A DNA stretch of 64,000 bases, from NCBI RefSeq assembly GCF_000278155.1, contig NZ_JH725095.1:293501-357500 (forward strand), read 5' to 3'. The position numbers and the translations under genes were made by a program. Each line of letters starts with the position of its first letter. The first letter of the stretch is position 1. Source of the DNA: Bartonella doshiae NCTC 12862 = ATCC 700133 (GTDB taxonomy: Bacteria > Pseudomonadota > Alphaproteobacteria > Rhizobiales > Rhizobiaceae). Positions 58,642 through 64,000 of this stretch are shown here, in pieces. The notes beneath the pieces were generated by a model. It worked only from the letters and a program-made list of their open reading frames with translations, was not told the origin of the DNA and did no database searches.

Positions 58642-59831
58642 TAAAGAAAAAATCCATTATTTTTGCTCAAATGGGGCTTTTCTTCGTTTTGTCTCTGAGC
58701 AGTTTTGCCGATGAAACAGCTCAAGTTACATTTGCTCTACACTTAGCAGAGAATACAGCCTCTATTTCAATGCTCCTTTTTGCTGGGCTTATGGGTGCAA
58801 TTTGTTCCGGACCAATTGCACCGTATCTCTTGCATTGGCTAAGTGCTTCTCGAACAGTTCCTGTTGTTTTATTATTTGAAGCAATATTTATAGCCACAGC
58901 TGCAATCACCAACCAATTTTGGATTTATATTGCTATTTCTTTTGCACTGGGCTGTGCTGGATCACTCTTTTGGTCTGCAATCCTCGTTTCTGTACCTGAA
59001 TTCGCAAAAACTGATCAACAATTAGACCGTATAAACCGCATCATCCAAACGGTGCGTAATCTTGGTTATATTGCCGGACCTCTCCTAGGAGGCGTGTTAT
59101 ATGGCATATCAAATGGGCAAAGTGGATTGTTTGCACTCTCAATCATGGTTCTTTGCACAACCTTTATCACTACATTCTGTTTTAAAAGTTTAAAAATTCA
59201 TGCACAAGAGACAAACACATCGAAGCAAACTAAAAAAGGACTAGATTTAGCGGGTCTATTGCGTAAAAAAAATATCGTTTATGCCCTTGCACCCCTCATC
59301 ATCACCATCATACTCACCTCTGCTCTCAACGTGTTATCGATTGTCCGCATCCGCACCGAGCTGAACTTAAGCGCTGAAATCTATGGGGTGATCACAAGTG
59401 CGATAAGCCTAGGCTTAGTGGTCGGTCCTCTCTGCTTCTCCAACTTTTTTCACCGCTTTGGCAATGCCACTGGTGCATCATTGGCCGCGACAATCATTGG
59501 CTTTAGCATTTTTTGCTTTTCCTTAACACATATCGTATGGTTGATGATGCTGTCATTTTTTATCCTCGGAGCAGCCAACGGTGTGCAAAACGCTCTGATG
59601 GCAAGTTTTATGATGAAAGCCATTCAGAAAGAACACCGAAATAACCAAATGCCTGCCTATATCTTCATCATACAAACATCCGTGTGCATCGGCTTTATAG
59701 GAGCCGGATTTGTCCGTGTGCACCATACCCAAAACACACTTCTTGTAATCGGCATCATCACCATAATCACAGGAACATTAGGTTTTATCTTAAATAGCAT
59801 TATGCAAAAAAAGGAATATGATAATGGTTAG
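58638..59831 (+). CDS. MFS exporter of the operon
   Basis: 397 residues starting with GTG at 58638, which overlaps the oxygenase stop by four bases; an upstream TTG at 58626 is less likely. Twelve hydrophobic segments in two halves of six and a long basic central loop (around residues 190-215) fit the major facilitator fold. Loss of a canonical loop 2-3 motif suggests specialised substrate. Probable role: export of, or self-protection from, the product of the operon. Confidence 0.82.
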   Translation: MIKKKSIIFAQMGLFFVLSLSSFADETAQVTFALHLAENTASISMLLFAGLMGAICSGPIAPYLLHWLSASRTVPVVLLFEAIFIATAAITNQFWIYIAISFALGCAGSLFWSAILVSVPEFAKTDQQLDRINRIIQTVRNLGYIAGPLLGGVLYGISNGQSGLFALSIMVLCTTFITTFCFKSLKIHAQETNTSKQTKKGLDLAGLLRKKNIVYALAPLIITIILTSALNVLSIVRIRTELNLSAEIYGVITSAISLGLVVGPLCFSNFFHRFGNATGASLAATIIGFSIFCFSLTHIVWLMMLSFFILGAANGVQNALMASFMMKAIQKEHRNNQMPAYIFIIQTSVCIGFIGAGFVRVHHTQNTLLVIGIITIITGTLGFILNSIMQKKEYDNG

Positions 59832-60714
59832 TAGACTCGGCCGTTTTTCCCCTAAAATAAACAATGCAAAAAAACTTGATCTCCAACCACCACTTGATAG
59901 AATCATTGCTTCCGATATCGTGCAGCTTCGTACCAGCCAATATTACTTTGATGAACCACTCTTTGATGCATATGAACGAACAACTGTTCCAGCTACTTGG
60001 GATTTTGAGGCTGTAGAAACAATAGTTCATGATGAACATCGTATTTTTGATATGGGATGCGGTGATGGTCGACTCTTATTACATCTAGCAAAAAAATTTA
60101 GGCTAGGCAGCAGCATCGGTATAGATATCTCCGACATTGCTATAAAACGCTTTCAGTCACGTATCCCTGCTGAAAAGAAAGCTTTCATCCATGCACGTCA
60201 AGGAGATATTTTTAATATACCTTCTGATATTCTATCACAACGCTTTAATATTATCACTTTTGGTGATGCTACAATAAATTTTATCCTTGAAGAAGACAAA
60301 TTAGAAGAACTTTTTTGTTCAGCAAGAAAACTTTTATTCAATCAAGACAGCCGTGTTACAGTTGCAATTTTTGATGATGGTACCCCTGAGCAGTTAGCCT
60401 TTATGGATAAACGATGCACCGTTGTGCCATTTCTCCCCCCAAATGGTCGAGCCTCCTTAATCTGGTGGGCTTATAAATACGATGCAGAAAAGCTTATCAT
60501 GCACCGTTCTGTCTTCGCCCAAGACGATTGGAATGCTTCAGGAAACATTGAAGGTGTTGTCTGTGATTTACGTGATCGTATGTGGACACCTTCCTCCATT
60601 ATTCCCATTGCCAAGCGTGCAGGATTGAGTGTGGATACAATCATTAAATCGGCGGTTCAAGATGGCGTTGCAGTTGGTATGGGGACTGCTACAGTTATTT
60701 TAAAACCGGTTTAA
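59818..60714 (+). CDS. Class I SAM-dependent methyltransferase
   Basis: 298 residues. Motif I is IFDMGCGDGRLLLHLAKKF (near residue 79), followed by GIDISDIAIKRF and an acidic motif IV-like ITFGDATINFIL. The ends are not typical of any named subfamily. The start overlaps the exporter stop by 14 bases (ATGATAATG; either ATG). It probably methylates the operon's product, either a carboxylate or an amine; the target is not visible from sequence. Confidence 0.8.
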   Translation: MIMVSRLGRFSPKINNAKKLDLQPPLDRIIASDIVQLRTSQYYFDEPLFDAYERTTVPATWDFEAVETIVHDEHRIFDMGCGDGRLLLHLAKKFRLGSSIGIDISDIAIKRFQSRIPAEKKAFIHARQGDIFNIPSDILSQRFNIITFGDATINFILEEDKLEELFCSARKLLFNQDSRVTVAIFDDGTPEQLAFMDKRCTVVPFLPPNGRASLIWWAYKYDAEKLIMHRSVFAQDDWNASGNIEGVVCDLRDRMWTPSSIIPIAKRAGLSVDTIIKSAVQDGVAVGMGTATVILKPV

Positions 60715-60718
60715 CACC

Positions 60719-61393
60719 ATGCAACAAGATCCCATAGGCTTAAATTTTTACAATGGAACAGGCGGTTATGTATGGCAACTTGCAGACACCATGCAACATG
60801 ATTTTAATGAGAGCACCAACACGCTTGAATTGCAAAAACCAACACCACCTACAACCCTCAATTCTTTCGCTGTCTACCCACGTGAACTCAATCCCTTGGC
60901 GCACATCCAATGGGCTAAGGACGTGCAGATAATAAAGAATAAGCCCGCGCTCATTGGGAAACGCCAAATACAACCTGTAACGGTTTTTTCTACGAAAGGA
61001 GCGGCATTTGGCGGTTTTGATTTCCTAACATCTGAAGCACTTCATAAAGGCTGTCTTGTTCAATCTTTAAAAAAAATACAATTCAATGGTTCTCTTCTTG
61101 CCGCGGACAGTCTTTTAATATCACTGTCGCGACACGGACTCATTCAAACAGATCAAAAAGCCTTTTCAAAAGATGATGCAACGGCTCTTTTACGAGAACC
61201 TACATGCTGTATTGTAGATTCTCCTATTGGTTACCTTGCCATTAACCAGCTTAATGGTCGCACAATCCGGCTTCATGAAAAAACAAAACATCTCTTGAAG
61301 CAAGCCGCCATACCAATGCGTATTCAATACCCCATAGAAGATTCAATAGAACTTTTTGTAAAAGCAGGAATGCTGCGATTGGTAAAATTATAA
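60719..61393 (+). CDS. 224-residue protein of unknown function in the operon
   Basis: Starts 4 bases after the methyltransferase stop. No catalytic motif that I recognise. The central part (QPVTVFSTKGAAFGGFDFL) and the C-terminal IEDSIELFVKAGMLRLVKL, a short helical segment with a hydrophobic end, recall the C termini of the oxygenase and of the last gene product. These may be small winged-helix modules used for partner or leader recognition. That comparison is by eye only. Confidence 0.6.
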   Translation: MQQDPIGLNFYNGTGGYVWQLADTMQHDFNESTNTLELQKPTPPTTLNSFAVYPRELNPLAHIQWAKDVQIIKNKPALIGKRQIQPVTVFSTKGAAFGGFDFLTSEALHKGCLVQSLKKIQFNGSLLAADSLLISLSRHGLIQTDQKAFSKDDATALLREPTCCIVDSPIGYLAINQLNGRTIRLHEKTKHLLKQAAIPMRIQYPIEDSIELFVKAGMLRLVKL

Positions 61394-61403
61394 GGATCAA
61401 AAA

Positions 61404-62660
61404 ATGCAGCTCATAAGACCTGGCATGGGAACAGAAAATAGCACACAACTCATTTATGCTCTCATTCAAATGGCAAGACCGCGCACAGTCATTGAAATCG
61501 GTGCGGGCGATAGCACACGCTTTATCGCAAAAGCACTTCAAAAAGCAAAACAAGCGTGGCAACAGGATAAAAGGCTTCTAGAATCCTCCCTTTGGGAAGA
61601 GCGCACAGCTTTACTCGATCCCTCAGGAATTCCTGAGAACTACGAACCGCGGCTTATTACAATTGATGATTTTACAGCAGAAGGTCAATCAGCAGAAGAA
61701 GCATGGCAAGCACTGCTTAAAGACGACATTGAAAAAAACACGGTAACATTTATCAATGAAAACTTTTTCTCCCTCAATGAAAATACGCTCAAATCTTGGG
61801 AGCCCATAGATTTTGCTTGGATTGATGCTGGAACTCCAGCAGATGATGTACGGTTTATTATAACGCTATGGGAACATATTGCCCTCGGTGGTTATCTTTG
61901 TCTTCATGAACCAACAATGACGACATCTGTTGCTATCAATGGCGAACAACGGGTTCGACGTGTTAGAACCCCCATCTGGGAAGAAATCCTTTATCGGCTT
62001 GATGGATCCTATGAGGCTTTAACACTCCCCGAAAACCACAAATATCGCCAAAGTGGTCTCGGTATCGTCCGTAAACGCACCAAAACTGAACAGGTTGTAC
62101 GTTTGCAATCGTTACAAGCAGAATTAAGAGAAATCAATGAATTGCCCATTCGAAATGATATTTTGCCCATGGGAAAAGAAGCACTTCACAAACGCAGAAC
62201 ATGCAATTCTCTCATTTCTGCAATGACCTCAGCTACACTGCGTACTGTCTATGCTGCAATTATACTGGGCGCTAAAAATCTTTCTGATATCCTCAAACAT
62301 GTCGATTCAGATGCAAAAATCATTCATAAATCCATCAATCGCCTTTTGAATCTTGGTCTTATTCAAAACGCAAAAGAAGGATTCCAAGCAGAAGAAACAC
62401 TATGGAAAGCACTAGAGGATAAAAACGAACGGGATATGGAAAATTTAAGCGACCGCCACTTAGAAACGGAAGATATGCTTACAAAAATTGTAGAAGCATT
62501 TCAAATGGAGAAAATATATAGCGAAGCTGAAGTATCAAAGATATGCAATCTCTTTACTGTAGATTTTGCAAGATTAAGACGCATCTTGGTTGAAAGTGGA
62601 TTTTTAAAACGGTACGCGGGTAAATATCAACGCGTACGCTCAAGAGGGAATGAGGTTTAG
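61404..62660 (+). CDS. Methyltransferase-like protein with winged-helix and DUF2087 C terminus
   Basis: 418 residues with AAGGAT upstream. Residues 1-210 look like a class I SAM fold (VIEIGAGDSTRFIAKAL near residue 30; FAWIDAGTPADDVRFIITLWEHIALGGYLCLHEP near 135). A winged-helix segment follows (about 270-320, AIILGAKNLSDILKHVD). Residues about 355-410 match DUF2087 (YSEAEVSKICNLFTVDFARLRRILVESGFL). The catalytic domain resembles sugar- or small-molecule O-methyltransferases with an acidic D-D-F metal-like block (ITIDDF). The multi-domain build joining methylation with DNA/peptide-binding modules is unusual. Confidence 0.7.
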   Translation: MQLIRPGMGTENSTQLIYALIQMARPRTVIEIGAGDSTRFIAKALQKAKQAWQQDKRLLESSLWEERTALLDPSGIPENYEPRLITIDDFTAEGQSAEEAWQALLKDDIEKNTVTFINENFFSLNENTLKSWEPIDFAWIDAGTPADDVRFIITLWEHIALGGYLCLHEPTMTTSVAINGEQRVRRVRTPIWEEILYRLDGSYEALTLPENHKYRQSGLGIVRKRTKTEQVVRLQSLQAELREINELPIRNDILPMGKEALHKRRTCNSLISAMTSATLRTVYAAIILGAKNLSDILKHVDSDAKIIHKSINRLLNLGLIQNAKEGFQAEETLWKALEDKNERDMENLSDRHLETEDMLTKIVEAFQMEKIYSEAEVSKICNLFTVDFARLRRILVESGFLKRYAGKYQRVRSRGNEV

Positions 62661-62806
62661 TGTCACGGCGCTTATTAGTCGCTATTGTTTTTTTACTTGG
62701 GGGAAGATATTCGCCCCATAGCAGCTCCCCTCTCACTTATAGGCTCTATGTGTTTTTACGCGCTCCTACACACTTTTTTGTGCTTTCATCTTCAGATGAG
62801 TTATGA
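62660..62806 (+). other. GTG-start ORF overlapping the operon end
   Basis: A 48-codon frame whose GTG shares its first base with the preceding stop (TAGTG). It starts with a hydrophobic stretch (LLVAIVFLLGG). Possibly a truncated next gene of the operon; weak evidence. Confidence 0.25.
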
Positions 62807-63836
62807 TAGTTTTTGTTTTCCGGTATAAGGAAAAACTTTTAGATTTATCGGTTTAGAGAGAAGAAGGCCTTCTCTACCCACCCTGCTTCAGAGGGCATGA
62901 TATTTAGTATCATAACCCTCTTAGTCTCTATTTCGTTCTTTTATGCTGGGAGAATCCGATTGACCGCAGCGCGTTCACCATATGTGTTTGTGAGCGTTTA
63001 TAAGCTACTACGTTTCTTTCCTGTTTTTTATGGTGCTTCTATGAGCGCAGTGCGTTAGGAAGAGGGTATATGTGCGTTGCAAATTTCGCTCCCTTGGGAT
63101 TTTCACCATGATTGCAAGCATGTTAGTTTGTTTTGTTATTAGCACTCCTTTAAGACTTAAGCGCCCCTCCATTCCTTTGGCAAAGCCTTCTCTATAGTTT
63201 ATAAAAGCCGATATTCTATAGCGGAATAAAATTTAGTGATCACGGGCTCTATGGCTTCCCCCTCCCCACTGCCAGCTTCCGTTCAAACGTCAGTACCAAT
63301 GACTGCAAAAGCACAAAACCACTCCTTATTTTTCTCACGACAGAAAATTTTTTCTCCATCACGCTCATTTCTACAAAAGATTGCAAAAATCATCAATCCT
63401 TCAAAGAGCATTCCACCCTAGAAGGGGCAAAAGGGGCTAGAGCAGATGGTCCAAGAGATGATGTGAGATGGTCCCTTTCAAAACAGATAGTACATTGCGC
63501 CAAAATTATCTAACAAGGATAGGGATATACAGCTTCTGGAGTTTTTTTCTCTTAAGGGTTGCTTTATGTATGTTAGGATAGATGTAAGAAGCTTTTTCAG
63601 CTCTCCAGAAGTTTTTATAGTATGAGTTAGATTGCGCGTTTTTTCTCACGCCATATCCCCTTCTGTTCTATCAAGCTCGACTTCTAATAAAAGTAATGTA
63701 GATGTGGAAGTTTGGATGAAGCCTTATTCTATAACCTTTTCCCTTAGGTGCATTATTATATTTTACGTTTTATCATGAGCGCATTGTTATGTTTAGAGCT
63801 CATTTGATTTTTATGGAAGTATTATTTTTGGAAGTT
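62807..63836. other. Spacer before tRNA-fMet
   Basis: About 1 kb without a supported gene. A hairpin, AGAGGGCATGATA-tttag-TATCAT-aa-CCCTCT (62890-62924), is a plausible transcript end for the operon. The GC content is a little above that of other spacers, which suggests decayed coding sequence, but no homology is readable. Confidence 0.4.
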
Positions 63837-63913
<77 letters not shown>

Positions 63914-64000
63914 TTATAAAGATTAACGCAAGAATTTTAAAATTTCTACGAATAATTGCGTTAAGATGGTATTTTTTTAAATGATTGATTTTGTATCAGA

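Noticed and set aside
63236..63421. 61-residue ORF in the spacer before tRNA-fMet
   Set aside because: Low-complexity Ser/Pro-rich translation, no binding site, no family resemblance.

Overview
The window looks like a piece of a Bartonella chromosome (Alphaproteobacteria, Hyphomicrobiales). The grounds are: AT-rich DNA with long spacers; a CtrA/SciP/ChpT cell-cycle gene group; an EipA (DUF1134) homologue; a porin of the Omp2b/Omp43 type; a GnnA/GnnB-like pair fitting the 2,3-diaminoglucose lipid A known from this genus; and scattered prophage tail debris. The assignment comes from gene content only, without a database search.

Layout. 1-5.3 kb: end of a DUF4159/von Willebrand-like membrane pair, a metallophosphoesterase and a CDF cation exporter. 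5.7-5.9 kb: a free-standing small RNA candidate on the minus strand with promoter and terminator. 6.6-12.6 kb: mnmA, then sciP, a fliJ-like gene, ctrA, chpT, eipA and a membrane coiled-coil protein. 12.9-15 kb: gnnB-like and gnnA-like sugar genes. 15.2-18 kb: tRNA-Met(CAU) followed by a Dam methylase and a decayed P2-type tail module. 18.2-25 kb: a peptide-type ABC transporter operon and a 5'-truncated second binding-protein gene. 26-29 kb: DUF6460, TIGR02186, TauE/SafE and an unknown tail-anchored protein. 29.5-33 kb: etfB-etfA-ETF:quinone oxidoreductase. 33-38 kb: proC-like, yraN, rsmI and mrp/apbC. 38.3-44 kb: rpmH-rnpA-yidC-yihA, a GST/FzlA-like gene, dapB and gpmA. 44-49 kb: tRNA-Leu(CAG), tRNA-Ser(GCU), a porin and an amidase with an internal duplication. 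49.4-53.8 kb: an isopropylmalate-dehydrogenase-like/CinA-like fusion, an alpha/beta hydrolase-like protein and a Bcr/CflA exporter. 54.5-55.2 kb: more P2-type tail debris. 55.5-56.6 kb: a PhnA-like membrane protein. 57.2-62.7 kb: a tightly packed operon of unknown function. 63.8 kb: tRNA-fMet.

The most interesting stretch is 57.2-62.7 kb: a 50-residue peptide gene with a strong ribosome binding site, a JmjC/cupin-type Fe(II) oxygenase, an MFS exporter, a class I methyltransferase, an unknown 224-residue protein, and a methyltransferase-like protein ending in winged-helix and DUF2087 segments. The arrangement of precursor, tailoring enzymes and exporter resembles a ribosomally made, modified peptide (RiPP) cluster, but of no class I can name. 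This is inference from architecture.

Two other points stand out. The two phage tail fragments (15-18 kb, minus strand; 54.5-55.2 kb, plus strand) would form one collinear E-E'-T-U-X-D module if the roughly 37 kb between them were inverted. Also, the amidase at 47.7-48.6 kb carries a degenerate ungapped copy of about 49 of its own residues.
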